Shown here: positions 37,205 through 46,136 of the stretch, piece by piece
Numbering within the stretch: position 1 is the first letter of the stretch
How the letters are laid out: each line of letters begins with the position of its first letter
Assembly (NCBI GenBank): GCA_035325705.1
Contig: DAOKZI010000001.1
Location: 124,001 to 188,000, forward strand
Length of the DNA: 64,000 nucleotides
Source of the DNA: Ga0077536 sp035325705
GTDB taxonomy: Bacteria > Pseudomonadota > Gammaproteobacteria > Ga0077536
Reading direction: 5' to 3'
Program-made: the position numbers and the translations under genes
The notes under the pieces: generated by a model
The model's input: only the letters and a program-made list of their open reading frames with translations
What the model was told of the DNA's origin: nothing
Databases searched by the model: none

Positions 37205-38496
37205 CAGGTTTCGCGCAGATAGCCCCAGGTGTGCAGGCGATCGTGATCCTCGAACCAGCGCTCGCCGATGTCGTCACGATAGTACATGTCCGGGATCATA
37301 ATGTTGCGGATGCGGGCATAGGCTTGGGCCTGCGCCTGGCGCATCGTCGGACCGAGGCCGCAGACCACGAGCACGACACCGGAGGTGCCGGCGACGTACC
37401 ACTGGCCGTCGACCTGCTTCACGTCCTCGATGTGCACTTCCTCCGGGATCCCCTTCTTGAACAGGATCGCGGCGTTCTTCGACACCGAGTGGAAGGTCGC
37501 TTCATCGTCGAAGGGAAACGGCGAGACGACGACGCGCACGCCGATCTGGAAGCCGGTCTTGACCTTGAACTTCGTGAGCTGCCCGGCGGCGAGCTCGTAC
37601 AGGAACTCGCCGATCGGCGTCGTCATGCCTTCCTGCTGGATCATGATCGTCGGATAGCCGAAGCGCGAGGTGAACTCGAGCGGATAGATGCCCTGGCCGT
37701 TGACGATGCAGTTCAGATCGACGTAGCCGACATAGCCCTCGCGCGCGAGCACCGACTCCATCTTCTTCAAGGTCGAAGTGAACAGCCGGTTCGGCCCGCT
37801 CCAGAACATGCTCGTGCCCATTTCGCCGGTCGACGGGCCGATATTGCCGGGGAAGAGCTTCTTGTTCTCGAAGTTGACGTTGATCGGATAGGCGAACTCG
37901 CGGCCGTTGAAGAACGCGCCGACCGCAACCTCCACGCCCGTCACGCGCCGCTGTAGCTGGAACTGCTTGATCTCGTCGGGAAAGGATTTCTTGTACGCCG
38001 TCAGCACGCGGACCACGTCCTCGCCGTCGTCCTCGTCGCCGACGAACAGCCGCCGCTTGACGTTGCCCGCCTCGCCGGACGGCTTGATCACATAGCGCTC
38101 CGGATTGGCGCGGACGTAGGCGATGGCCGCGTCGAAGTCGTCGAACTGGCGATAGGGCAGGATGTTGACGCCGGCTTTCTTCAGCTCTTCCTGGCCGAAG
38201 GCGCGATCGTCCTCGAGCGCATCCGTGTAGGGCGTGCCGCCGACGACGAGCTTGCCGCGCGCGCGCAGCGCCGCCGCCTGCGCGCCGGCGCCGAGCGTGT
38301 CGTCGAAGACGATGACGTCGGCCCAGTCGACCTCCGGCGTCCAGTCGTCGACCTTGGGCACGAAGCCGTCGCCGATGTCGCGTTCGCGCTCGGCGCGGAT
38401 GTAGTACTTGACCGCGTGTCCTTCCTTGGCGACCTGCCAGGCGATGTCGGTGATCAGCGCGGACCAGGAGACGAACAGGAAATTGCGGGGCGTCAT
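37204..38496 (-). CDS. PurD-like ATP-grasp ligase, divergent
   Basis: The 430-residue product has an ATP-grasp fold related to phosphoribosylamine-glycine ligase. It shows PNIGPSTGEMGTSMF-like sequence near residue 222 (PurD: GPNTGGMG), YVGYVDLNCIVNGQGIYPLEFTSRFGYP near 262 (PurD: EFNCRFGDPE), and a C-terminal region with VVLVVCGLGPTMRQAQAQAYARI. The N-terminal domain is unlike classical PurD, and genuine purD is often elsewhere in such genomes. It is translationally coupled to a tyrosine phosphatase gene, not to purine genes, so a different ligase role is possible. Confidence 0.75.
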   Translation of the reverse strand: MTPRNFLFVSWSALITDIAWQVAKEGHAVKYYIRAERERDIGDGFVPKVDDWTPEVDWADVIVFDDTLGAGAQAAALRARGKLVVGGTPYTDALEDDRAFGQEELKKAGVNILPYRQFDDFDAAIAYVRANPERYVIKPSGEAGNVKRRLFVGDEDDGEDVVRVLTAYKKSFPDEIKQFQLQRRVTGVEVAVGAFFNGREFAYPINVNFENKKLFPGNIGPSTGEMGTSMFWSGPNRLFTSTLKKMESVLAREGYVGYVDLNCIVNGQGIYPLEFTSRFGYPTIMIQQEGMTTPIGEFLYELAAGQLTKFKVKTGFQIGVRVVVSPFPFDDEATFHSVSKNAAILFKKGIPEEVHIEDVKQVDGQWYVAGTSGVVLVVCGLGPTMRQAQAQAYARIRNIMIPDMYYRDDIGERWFEDHDRLHTWGYLRET

Positions 38497-38841
38497 GGTG
38501 CCGCCGAATATGCCGCACGGCTTGGGCGAATGCACGCGTCGCCACGGCGCCGCGCATCGCGCGCACGGATGAACGGCGCGATCGAACACCCGCGCAGCGC
38601 GCGTCGGACTCGCCGGGCATGCGGAGGCCGCCGAACATGCGGGCCGCGCCGCCGGCGGCCGCAGCGCCGATTTCCCCCTTTTGGTGGAAGCCCGCCCCGG
38701 CGCTGCGCTGCAAATCGCCGCTCGCGAGGGCCGCGCTCGCGAACGGGCAAAGCGCGGACATGCGAATGCGCGTCTACCTTTACATCCAGCGTGTAAGATG
38801 CGGGCTTCCCGCAACCACCCGAGCGAATCCGAGAGGACGTC
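38497..38841. other. 345-base divergent intergenic region
   Basis: This very GC-rich stretch separates the PurD-like operon from the molybdenum hydroxylase operon. No gene, REP unit or convincing promoter hexamer pair was seen. A TAAGAT near 38793 is a weak -10 candidate for the rightward operon. Confidence 0.4.
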
Positions 38842-39705
38842 ATGGAAGCGATTCAATACGCGCGGCCGAGCACGATCGACGATGCCGTGCGCCGCCTGAG
38901 CGAAGCCGGCGCGCGCGTGCTGGCCGGCGGCACCGATCTGCTGGTGCAGATGCGCGGCGGCGCCCTGCGGCCGCGCCTGATTGTCGACATCAAGGGCATC
39001 GCCGAGCTGCGCCGCGTGGAAAGCACGCCGCAGGGCTTTCGCGTCGGCGCCGCCGTCGCCGGTGCCGAGCTCGGCGCCCATGCCGCCTTCGCCGAACAGT
39101 GGCCCGGCGTGGTCGAGGCCTTCGAGCTGATCGGTTCGACGCAGGTCCAGGGTCGCGCGAGCCTCGGCGGCAATCTATGCAACGCGTCGCCCGCCGCCGA
39201 CAGCGTGCCCGCGCTGATCGCCGCCGGCGCGCGCTGCACGATCGCGGGTCCGCAGGGCCGGCGTGAAATGGCGGTCGAAGAGGTCTGCGTCGGCCCCGGC
39301 AAGACCGCGCTGGCGCCCGGCGAGTTCATCGTCGACTTCTTCTTCGCGACGCCGCCCGCGCGCACCGGCGACGCCTATCTGCGCTTCATTCCGCGCACGG
39401 AGATGGACATCGCGGTGGTCGGCGCCGCCGTGTGCCTGACGCTGGACGCGGGCGGCCGCTGTACCGCGGCGCGCGTCGCTCTCGGCGCCGTCGCGCCGCG
39501 CGCGCTGCTGGTGCCGGCGGCCGCCGATGCGCTGATCGGCACGACGGTCGACGATGCGGCGCTCGCGCGGCTCGCGGCGGCGGCCAGCGCCGCCTGCCAG
39601 CCGATCGACGACAAACGCGGCACGATCGAATTCAGAACCCGGGTCGCCGGTGTGCTCGCGCGTCGCGCGGCCGTCGCGGCGCTCGCACGCGCAAGGGGAC
39701 AGTGA
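38842..39705 (+). CDS. molybdenum hydroxylase FAD-binding subunit (CoxM-like)
   Basis: The 287-residue product is the FAD subunit of an aerobic molybdenum hydroxylase. It has the FAD motif VLAGGTDLLVQM near 27-38, the second FAD motif RASLGGNLCNASPAAD near 107 and the C-terminal subdomain ending with ALARARG. It passes electrons from the iron-sulfur subunit to an acceptor. It starts a five-gene run in the order FAD, 2Fe-2S, Mo subunit, the coxMSL order. Its stop codon overlaps the next ATG by one base. Confidence 0.9.
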   Translation: MEAIQYARPSTIDDAVRRLSEAGARVLAGGTDLLVQMRGGALRPRLIVDIKGIAELRRVESTPQGFRVGAAVAGAELGAHAAFAEQWPGVVEAFELIGSTQVQGRASLGGNLCNASPAADSVPALIAAGARCTIAGPQGRREMAVEEVCVGPGKTALAPGEFIVDFFFATPPARTGDAYLRFIPRTEMDIAVVGAAVCLTLDAGGRCTAARVALGAVAPRALLVPAAADALIGTTVDDAALARLAAAASAACQPIDDKRGTIEFRTRVAGVLARRAAVAALARARGQ

Positions 39706-40184
39706 TGACGAAGCACCACGTATCGGCGACCGTCAACGGCGAACCGGTCGAATTCCTGTGTGAGACGCAGCAGACCCTGCTCGACGTGCTGCGTGATGAG
39801 CTCGAGCTGACCGGCACCAAGGAAGGCTGCGGCACCGGCGACTGCGGCGCGTGCAGCGTGATGCTCGACGGTCGCCTCGTGTGTTCCTGCCTCGTGCTCG
39901 GCGTCGAGACCGAAGGCCGCCGCATCGAGACGATCGAGAGCATCGCCCAGGGCAACGAGCTCCATCCGATCCAGCAGCAGTTCCTCGAGGACGCGGCGCT
40001 CCAGTGCGGGATCTGCACGCCGGGCATCGTGGTCGCCGCCAAGGCGCTGCTCGATCACAACTTGAATCCGACGGAAACCGAAGTGCGTTACTGGCTCGCC
40101 GGCAACCTCTGCCGCTGCACCGGTTACGACAAGATCGTCCGCGCGGTGCTGAACGCCGCGGCGAAGATGCGCGAGGAGGCCTGA
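39705..40184 (+). CDS. molybdenum hydroxylase 2Fe-2S subunit (CoxS-like)
   Basis: The 159-residue product has the plant-type cluster motif GCGTGDCGACSV (C42, C47, C50) with C60, and the distal cluster motif QCGICTPG (C101, C104) with LCRCTGY (C136, C138). These are all eight expected cluster ligands apart from normal spacing details. It is coupled to the FAD gene and followed one base later by the Mo subunit gene. Confidence 0.93.
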   Translation: MTKHHVSATVNGEPVEFLCETQQTLLDVLRDELELTGTKEGCGTGDCGACSVMLDGRLVCSCLVLGVETEGRRIETIESIAQGNELHPIQQQFLEDAALQCGICTPGIVVAAKALLDHNLNPTETEVRYWLAGNLCRCTGYDKIVRAVLNAAAKMREEA

Positions 40185-40185
40185 G

Positions 40186-42471
40186 ATGGGCAACGAACCG
40201 AAGATCTTCTCCAAGGGCTACAAGTGGGTCGGCACGCGGCCGGTGCGACCGGACGGCGTCGACAAGGTCACGGGCCACGCGGCTTTCGGCGCCGATTACC
40301 AGATGCCGGGCATGCTCGCCGGCGCAGTCGTGCGCAGCCCGCATGCGCACGCGCGGATCAAGTCGATCGACGCTTCCGCCGCGCTCGCGCTGCCGGGCGT
40401 GCGCGCGGTGGTCACCGCCGAGGACTTCCCGGATCTGCCGTCCGAGGTGTCGACGGGCGGCGAAGCGCCGGTCAATTTCCGCCACGTGTCGCTGAACGTG
40501 ATCGCGCGCGACAAGGCGCTCTACGAAGGCCATGCCGTCGCCGCCGTCGCCGCCACGACGCCCGCGATCGCGGCGGAAGCGGCCGCGCTGGTCAAGGTCG
40601 ACTACGAGGTGCTACCGCACGTGATCGACGTGCTCGAGGCGATGGCGCCCGACGCGCCGGTGCTGCACGAGGATCTCTACACCAGCGGCGTGGAGCCGGC
40701 GCCGACGAAGGCGTCCAACGTCGCCGCGCGCACGGGTTTCACGCTCGGCGACACCGCGAAGGGCTTCGCCGAGGCGGACGTGATCGTCGAGCGTGAGTTC
40801 AAGACCGAGGCCGTGCATCAAGGCTATATCGAGCCGCACGCGGCGGTCGCGAGCTATGCCGCCGACGGCATGGCGACGATCTGGTGCACCAGCCAGGGCC
40901 AGTTCATGGTGCGCGAGTTCACCGCCAAGCTGCTCGGCATGGACATCTCCAGCATCCGCGTGATCCCCTCCGAGATCGGCGGCGGCTTCGGCGGCAAGAC
41001 CACCGTCTACCTCGAGCCGCTGGCCGTCGCGCTCGCGAAGAAGTCCGGGCGCCCGGTCAAGCTCGTGATGTCGCGCGTGGAAGTGTTCAAGGCGACGGGC
41101 CCGACTTCGGGCGCGTGGGTGAAGGTGAAGATCGGCGCGAAGCGCGACGGCAAGCTGACGGCCGGCGAGATGGTGTTGAAGTACCAGGCCGGGGCCTTCC
41201 CGGGCTCGCCGGCCACGCTCGGCGGCATGACGGGCTTCGCGCCCTATGACATCGAGAACGCGAGCGCGGAGTGCTGGGACGTCGTCAGCAATCGTCCGAA
41301 GTGCGCGGCCTATCGCGCGCCGGGCGCGCCGATGGCGGCCTTCGGCGTCGAGTCCGCGCTCGACGAGCTCGCGCAGAAGCTCGGCATGTGCCCGCTCGAG
41401 CTGCGCATGAAGAACGCGGCGAAGGCAGGCACGCGCGCGCTGTACGGGCCGAAGTTTCTGGAGATCGGCTATGCCGAGACGCTGGCCGCCGCGAAGGTGC
41501 ATCCACACTGGTCGGCGCCGCTCGGCAAGAACCAGGGCCGCGGCATCGCGTCCGGTTTCTGGTTCAACGTCGGCGGGCCGTCGAGCGCGGCCATCCACAT
41601 CAACGAGGACGGCACGGCCGAGGTCGTCACCGGCAATCCCGACATCGGCGGCTCGCGCGCGTCGATGGCGATCATGGCGGCCGAGGTGCTCGGCATCGAT
41701 CTCGCGAAGGTGAAGCCGATGATTGGCGACACCGGCCAGATCGCCTACAGCTTCCTGACCGGCGGCAGCCGCGTGACCTTCGCGACCGGCAAGGCGGTGG
41801 TCGAAGCCGCCGAAGCGACCGTCGCCGAGCTGAAGAAGCGCGCGGCGAAGCTGTGGAAGATCGATGGCCAGCACGTCGAATGGCGTGACGGCCAGGCCTG
41901 GTGCACCTTGGACGACGGCACCGAGCGCACGCCGATGTCGCTTGCCAAGATCGCGGCCAGTGCCGGCAAGACCGGCGGCCCGATCAGCGGCGCGGTGTCG
42001 ATCAACGCCGCGGGCGCGGGGCCGGGTTTCGGCACCCATATCTGCGACGTCGAAGTCGATCCGGAAACCGGCGCCGTCACGGTGCTGCGCTATACGGCGA
42101 TCCAGGACGTCGGCCGCGCGATCCATCCTTCCTATGTCGAAGGCCAGCTCCAGGGCGGCGCGGCGCAGGGTATCGGCTGGGCGCTCAACGAGGAATACCT
42201 CTACGACGCGAACGGCCGGCTGCAGAACGCGAGCTTCCTCGACTACCGCATGCCGGTGGCTTCCGATCTGCCGATGATCGACACCGTGCTCGTCGAAGTG
42301 CCGAACCCCGGCCATCCCTTCGGCGTACGCGGCGTCGGCGAGGTGCCGATCGTGCCGCCGCTCGCGGCGGTCGCGAACGCGGTGTCGCGCGCGGTCGGCG
42401 TGCGCATCGACGCCCTGCCGATTTCGCCGCCGCGGCTGCTGAAGAAGCTCGTCGAGGCCGGCAAGGCCTGA
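40186..42471 (+). CDS. molybdopterin-binding large subunit (CoxL/xanthine dehydrogenase family)
   Basis: The 761-residue product binds the molybdenum cofactor. Motifs include IGGGFGGKT near 264, NRPKCAAYRAPGAPMAAFGVE-type sequence near 370-385, and GVRGVGEVP near 711 with the catalytic glutamate of the family. The active-site loop AYRAPGAP is neither the AYRCSFR of true CO dehydrogenase nor AYRGAGR of form II, so the substrate is unlikely to be CO. A purine, aldehyde or aromatic substrate is possible. It is translated from the same operon as the two smaller subunits. Confidence 0.9.
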   Translation: MGNEPKIFSKGYKWVGTRPVRPDGVDKVTGHAAFGADYQMPGMLAGAVVRSPHAHARIKSIDASAALALPGVRAVVTAEDFPDLPSEVSTGGEAPVNFRHVSLNVIARDKALYEGHAVAAVAATTPAIAAEAAALVKVDYEVLPHVIDVLEAMAPDAPVLHEDLYTSGVEPAPTKASNVAARTGFTLGDTAKGFAEADVIVEREFKTEAVHQGYIEPHAAVASYAADGMATIWCTSQGQFMVREFTAKLLGMDISSIRVIPSEIGGGFGGKTTVYLEPLAVALAKKSGRPVKLVMSRVEVFKATGPTSGAWVKVKIGAKRDGKLTAGEMVLKYQAGAFPGSPATLGGMTGFAPYDIENASAECWDVVSNRPKCAAYRAPGAPMAAFGVESALDELAQKLGMCPLELRMKNAAKAGTRALYGPKFLEIGYAETLAAAKVHPHWSAPLGKNQGRGIASGFWFNVGGPSSAAIHINEDGTAEVVTGNPDIGGSRASMAIMAAEVLGIDLAKVKPMIGDTGQIAYSFLTGGSRVTFATGKAVVEAAEATVAELKKRAAKLWKIDGQHVEWRDGQAWCTLDDGTERTPMSLAKIAASAGKTGGPISGAVSINAAGAGPGFGTHICDVEVDPETGAVTVLRYTAIQDVGRAIHPSYVEGQLQGGAAQGIGWALNEEYLYDANGRLQNASFLDYRMPVASDLPMIDTVLVEVPNPGHPFGVRGVGEVPIVPPLAAVANAVSRAVGVRIDALPISPPRLLKKLVEAGKA

Positions 42472-42478
42472 GGCCGAC

Positions 42479-42727
42479 TTGGCACGCGTCATCCTGCAGG
42501 GCGAGCTTGCCCGCCGCTACACCGGCGGGCAGGCCACGCTCGTCGTCCAGGCTTCCGATTACAGCGCGCTCGTCGCCGAGCTCAAGCGCCGCTATCCCGG
42601 CCTCGTCGAGGCGATCGGCCGGCGCACCGCCGTCGCGATCGACGGCGAGATCTTCCACGATCCTTTGCACGAGCCGATCGCGGCCGATAGCGAAGTCCAT
42701 TTCATGCCGCTGATCGGCGGCGGATGA
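42479..42727 (+). CDS. MoaD/ThiS-family small protein
   Basis: This 82-residue beta-grasp protein ends in the diglycine IGGG that MoaD/ThiS proteins use to carry sulfur as a thiocarboxylate. It starts at a TTG seven bases after the Mo subunit stop and is in the same operon. It may supply sulfur for the cofactor of the neighbouring enzyme, but this is inferred from family and position. No MoaE is next to it. Confidence 0.8.
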   Translation: MARVILQGELARRYTGGQATLVVQASDYSALVAELKRRYPGLVEAIGRRTAVAIDGEIFHDPLHEPIAADSEVHFMPLIGGG

Positions 42728-42734
42728 AGTCACC

Positions 42735-43286
42735 ATGCCCTTCGAACTCTGTCTGATCCGCCACGGCGCAGCGGCGGCCGCGTGGTCCGAGTCGCTCGAT
42801 CCCGGCCTATCCGACGAGGGCCGCGCACAGGCGCAGGCGGTCGCGAAACTGTTCGCCCGCCAGACACCGTGCACCATCGTCTCGAGTCCGCTCGCGCGTG
42901 CCGAAGAAACCGCACAGCCGCTGGCCGACCGCTGGGAAACCAGCGTCGAAATCGACGAGTGCGTGCGCGAGATCCCCTGCAACTGGCCGATGGCACGGCG
43001 CCGCGAGTGGCTCACTGCGGTGATGGCTGCACGCTGGCCGGAGCTCGACGCGAGCGTCCAGATCTGGCGCACGCGCGCGCTGCAGTCCGTGCTCCGCTAT
43101 GGCAGCGACACGCTGGTGTTCACGCACTTCATGGTGATCAACGCGCTGGTCGCCGCGGCGACCGGGGACACGCGCGTGGTCTGTTTCGAGCCCGACTACG
43201 GCTCGGTCACGCGCTTGCGTTGCGATGGCGATCGTTTGACGCTCGTGTCGCTGGGCGAGGCGCGCGCGACCTCGGTGAATCTGTAG
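42735..43286 (+). CDS. histidine phosphatase family protein
   Basis: The 183-residue product carries the RHG catalytic motif (R9, H10, G11), SSPLARAEETAQPLA near residue 50, an acidic residue in DECVREIP near 75, and the second histidine in VFTHFMVI near 131. This is the phosphoglycerate mutase-like phosphatase fold. It is the last gene of the molybdenum hydroxylase run, seven bases after the MoaD-like gene. The phosphorylated substrate is unknown. Confidence 0.87.
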   Translation: MPFELCLIRHGAAAAAWSESLDPGLSDEGRAQAQAVAKLFARQTPCTIVSSPLARAEETAQPLADRWETSVEIDECVREIPCNWPMARRREWLTAVMAARWPELDASVQIWRTRALQSVLRYGSDTLVFTHFMVINALVAAATGDTRVVCFEPDYGSVTRLRCDGDRLTLVSLGEARATSVNL

Positions 43287-43297
43287 CCGCGTCCTTC

Positions 43298-43667
43298 CGT
43301 AGCCCGGGTGCAGCGGAGCGGGAACCCGGGATCGGGCATGCCCGATACGCGACGGCTTGCGGCGAATGCATGAGAGAACGGCGGACGCCGATCCCGGGGC
43401 CAACGACTGGGGAGGCGCCGATCCCGGATTCCGCTGCGCTCCTTCCGGGCTACGAAGATCGTTCTCTTGTCGCCCGGAAGGAACGCCGCGCAGCGGCGCG
43501 GAATCCGGGAGCTGGGCTCATCCCGCCTCTTTCATGATTGCGGGTGACGCGCGCGTCATGATCGTCGGGCTGACGAAGGAAGCTCAACGTAGGACGGTGC
43601 TCGGTGAGAGTGAAGGACGGCGCGGTGCCCCCGCTCTGTTGGGCTTCCTTCGTCAGCCCAACCTACG
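43298..43667. repeat. composite repeat locus: L1, type C pair, L2, GTAGGTTGGGC pair
   Basis: The 477-base gap is gene-free. It holds a type B unit followed by a shortened L1 spacer (43298-43400, with GGGCATGCCC), inverted and direct type C units (43420-43455 and 43469-43510), the L2 linker (about 43511-43565) and the inverted GGGCTGACGAAGGAAG pair (43566-43667). The order matches the 19.2 kb locus. Confidence 0.85.
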
Positions 43668-43763
43668 GTCTCTTTGAGTTCCGGCGATTCACGGAGCGAT
43701 GAGCCGGATAGCCGAGCATCGATGCGCTCAGCTATTCGGACCGGCAGAGGAAAGCGACCGCCC

Positions 43764-44624
43764 TCAGAGCGCGCCGATGCGCCGGCCGATCTCGGCGTAG
43801 CGATCCAGCCAGCGCAGCACGGTGTCGCGATCCTCGGTCGGGCAGCGGGGAATGGCGCGCGTGACGACGCCCAGATCCGCGAAACGCCGCAAGTCCTCCT
43901 CCGAGGTCTCGAAGATGTCGAACATGGAGATCGTGACGGCGTCCGGATCGCGGCCATTGTCGATCAGCCGGCGGCGGAGATCGGCGATGTCCGCCTTCAG
44001 ATCGCCGTGGAAGAGATCGATCGGGATCCAGCCGTCACCGAAGTCGGCGACGCGCTTGCGGCCCCATATCGATCCGAAGGTGCCGAGAATCACCGGCGGA
44101 TGCGGCTGCTGGATCGGTTTCGGATACGACCACACGCGGTCGAAGTTCACGTATTCGCCGTGGAAGCTCGCCTCTTCCTGCGTCCACAGCGCCTTCATCG
44201 CCTTGACGCGCTCTTCTAGCACTTTCCAGCGCCGGTCGAAGGGCGTGCCGTGGTTCTCCATCTCCTCGCGGTTCCAGCCCGCGCCGACGCCGAACAGGAA
44301 GCGGCCGTTCGACAGGCGATCGACCGTCGCCACCGTCTTCGCGAGCGCCAGCGGATCGTGTTCGACGACCAGGCAGACGCCGGTGCCGAGCTTGATCGTC
44401 TTCGTCACGGCCGCAGCGGCCGCCGCGCTCGTGAACGGGTCGGACATGTGGATGTATTCCTTCGGCAGCGGGCCCTTGCCCGGCCAGGGCGACAGCCGCG
44501 AGGCGGGGATATGCGTATGCTCCGGAAACCAGATCGACTCGAAGCCGCGCTCCTCGGCCGCGACCGCCAGCTCGTCGGCGCGCATCGTGTATTCGGTATT
44601 GAAGCTGAAGACACCGAGTTTCAT
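43764..44624 (-). CDS. LLM-class F420-dependent-type oxidoreductase
   Basis: The 286-residue product starts MKLGVFSFNTEYTMRADELA and has the family patterns ESIWFPEHTHIPASRLSPWPG, GTGVCLVVEHDPLALAKTVATVDRLSNGRFLFGVGAGWNREE and VILGTFGSIWGRKRVADFGDGW. These are typical of the F420-dependent LLM group. The start at 44624 is chosen over an ATG six bases earlier because the AGGAGG ribosome site is at the right distance. It lies close to another LLM gene, but the two are separated by a repeat remnant. Confidence 0.9.
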   Translation of the reverse strand: MKLGVFSFNTEYTMRADELAVAAEERGFESIWFPEHTHIPASRLSPWPGKGPLPKEYIHMSDPFTSAAAAAAVTKTIKLGTGVCLVVEHDPLALAKTVATVDRLSNGRFLFGVGAGWNREEMENHGTPFDRRWKVLEERVKAMKALWTQEEASFHGEYVNFDRVWSYPKPIQQPHPPVILGTFGSIWGRKRVADFGDGWIPIDLFHGDLKADIADLRRRLIDNGRDPDAVTISMFDIFETSEEDLRRFADLGVVTRAIPRCPTEDRDTVLRWLDRYAEIGRRIGAL

Positions 44625-44752
44625 GATCATTCCCCTCCTGTCTCGATCGCTACTGCGCGCTGGGGCGTCTCCGCGCAACATACCGGACGCCAGACGGTTT
44701 CACGAGCCGCAGCGGCGCGGAAGGCGGTGATCGAGCGGCGGAGGCGCAACCC

Positions 44753-44843
44753 CAATCCATTCCTTTCTCCGTGGCTGGATTCAGCGGCGCATTTTGCGGG
44801 AAAGATCCCGGATTCCGCGGCGCTGCATCCGGGCGACGGCTTC
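44753..44843. repeat. CCACGGAG half and type A/C fragment between two LLM genes
   Basis: TTTCTCCGTGGCTGGATT (near 44763) is half of the CCACGGAG-type repeat, and ATCCCGGATTCCGCGGCGCT at 44807 is a single REP-like unit. Neither has its inverted partner, so the locus looks degraded. Confidence 0.65.
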
Positions 44844-45779
44844 TCAAAGGCTCGCCAGGAACTCGAACGTGCGATCGAAGGCGCCCGGATCGACTTCGGC
44901 GATCGCGGCGTTGAAATCGGTGGCGCCGGCCTCGCGCACGCGCGCGAGGCCGGCGCGCAGCGCGGCTTCGTCGCCGACGAGCGCGAGCTCCTGCGGATGT
45001 GCGACTCCTTCGCAATCGAGCATGGCGCGATAGCTCGGCAAATCGCCGTAGACCGCGAGCGCCTTGCCGATGCGTTCGCGCGCCTCGTGCGGCTTGTGGG
45101 TCAGCACAATGGGAAAGCCCGCGATCGCGCGCGGCGTAGGTCGCCCGGCCGCGGCGGCTGCGGCGGTGAGCGTCGGGACGATGTGATTGGCAAGCGTGCG
45201 CGGGCCGGCCAGCCAGGTGATGGTGCCCGCGGCCAGGCGGCCGGTGAGCTTCAGCATCCGTTCGCCCAGTGCGGCGACGATCAGCGGCACCGCGTCCGCC
45301 CCGGCCGCGCCGACCGACAGCCCGCGCACGCAGTACTGCTCGCCTTCGTAGTGCACCACCTCGCCGCGCAGAAGCGGTGCGAGGACTTCCAGGTATTCCT
45401 TCATGTGCCGCGCCGGGCGGGCAAAGGAGATGCCGAGCGCGTCCTCGATCATGACCTTGTGTGCGAGCCCGATGCCGAGCACGAAGCGGTTGCCGGACGC
45501 CGCCGCCGCCGTCACCGCCTGCTGCGCGATCGCGGTCGGGTGCCTGGGATAGGTCGGCGTCACCGCGGTGCCGACCTCGATCCTGCGGGTCGCGCGCCCG
45601 GCGATCGCCATGGTGATGATGGCGTCGAGCGCGAAGACGTTCGCCATCCACACGTTGGAGAAGCCCGCCGCCTCGGCGCGCTGCGTGAGCGCGACGATTT
45701 CGTCGATGGTGATCGTGCGCCCGATGGCGTTGACGTCGCTGCTGGTCGCGCGCGCACCGGTCATGATGCCGATTCTCAT
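44844..45779 (-). CDS. LLM-class oxidoreductase
   Basis: The 311-residue product begins MRIGIMTGARATSSDVNAIG and contains a TIM-barrel pattern with GFSNVWMANVFALDAIITMAIAG, VEVGTAVTPTYPRHPTAIAQQAVTAAAASGNRFVLGIGLAHKV and GRLAAGTITWLAGPRTLANHI. It belongs to another subgroup of luciferase-like proteins annotated as F420-dependent. The substrate is not known. Together with its neighbour and the gene at 21.5 kb it makes three LLM genes in the window. Confidence 0.87.
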   Translation of the reverse strand: MRIGIMTGARATSSDVNAIGRTITIDEIVALTQRAEAAGFSNVWMANVFALDAIITMAIAGRATRRIEVGTAVTPTYPRHPTAIAQQAVTAAAASGNRFVLGIGLAHKVMIEDALGISFARPARHMKEYLEVLAPLLRGEVVHYEGEQYCVRGLSVGAAGADAVPLIVAALGERMLKLTGRLAAGTITWLAGPRTLANHIVPTLTAAAAAAGRPTPRAIAGFPIVLTHKPHEARERIGKALAVYGDLPSYRAMLDCEGVAHPQELALVGDEAALRAGLARVREAGATDFNAAIAEVDPGAFDRTFEFLASL

Positions 45780-45904
45780 GTGGCCCTCGTTCTTCGTTGT
45801 GGATAGACGAGCTCGTCGCCGCGGTCGCCCAGCCTAGCGCAGGAGTCGTCCGGGGTCGTGTCGGACTGCGTGCACAGAAGAACGGGCGCCGTGGCTCGCG
45901 TTCC

Positions 45905-46111
45905 CGTAGCCCGGGTGCAGCGTAGCGAAACCCGGGATCTCGATCGAAGCGCCGGATCCCGGGTTACGCGCTGCGCGCTCCACCCGGGCTACGAATATCC
46001 CGTTTCTCGTAGCCCGGATGAGCGTAGCGAATCCGGGATCGGACGCCGGTTCAAGCACCTGCGCCCAACGACCGCCGAACCCCGGATTCGCTGCGCTCAT
46101 CCGGGCTACGA
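45905..46111. repeat. type B pair followed by type A pair
   Basis: The gap of 357 bases contains two complete inverted pairs in a row: type B at 45905-45992 and type A at 46008-46111. No gene or other signal was seen in the remaining bases. Confidence 0.85.
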
Positions 46112-46136
46112 AGAAGGGACGTCCGCCCCGCTGCTT

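Noticed and set aside
36422..38496. A complete purine biosynthesis operon
   Set aside because: Only one PurD-like gene is present, divergent from classical PurD, and no other pur gene is nearby.
40186..42471. Carbon monoxide dehydrogenase large subunit
   Set aside because: The active-site loop is AYRAPGAP, not the AYRCSFR motif of proven CO dehydrogenases.
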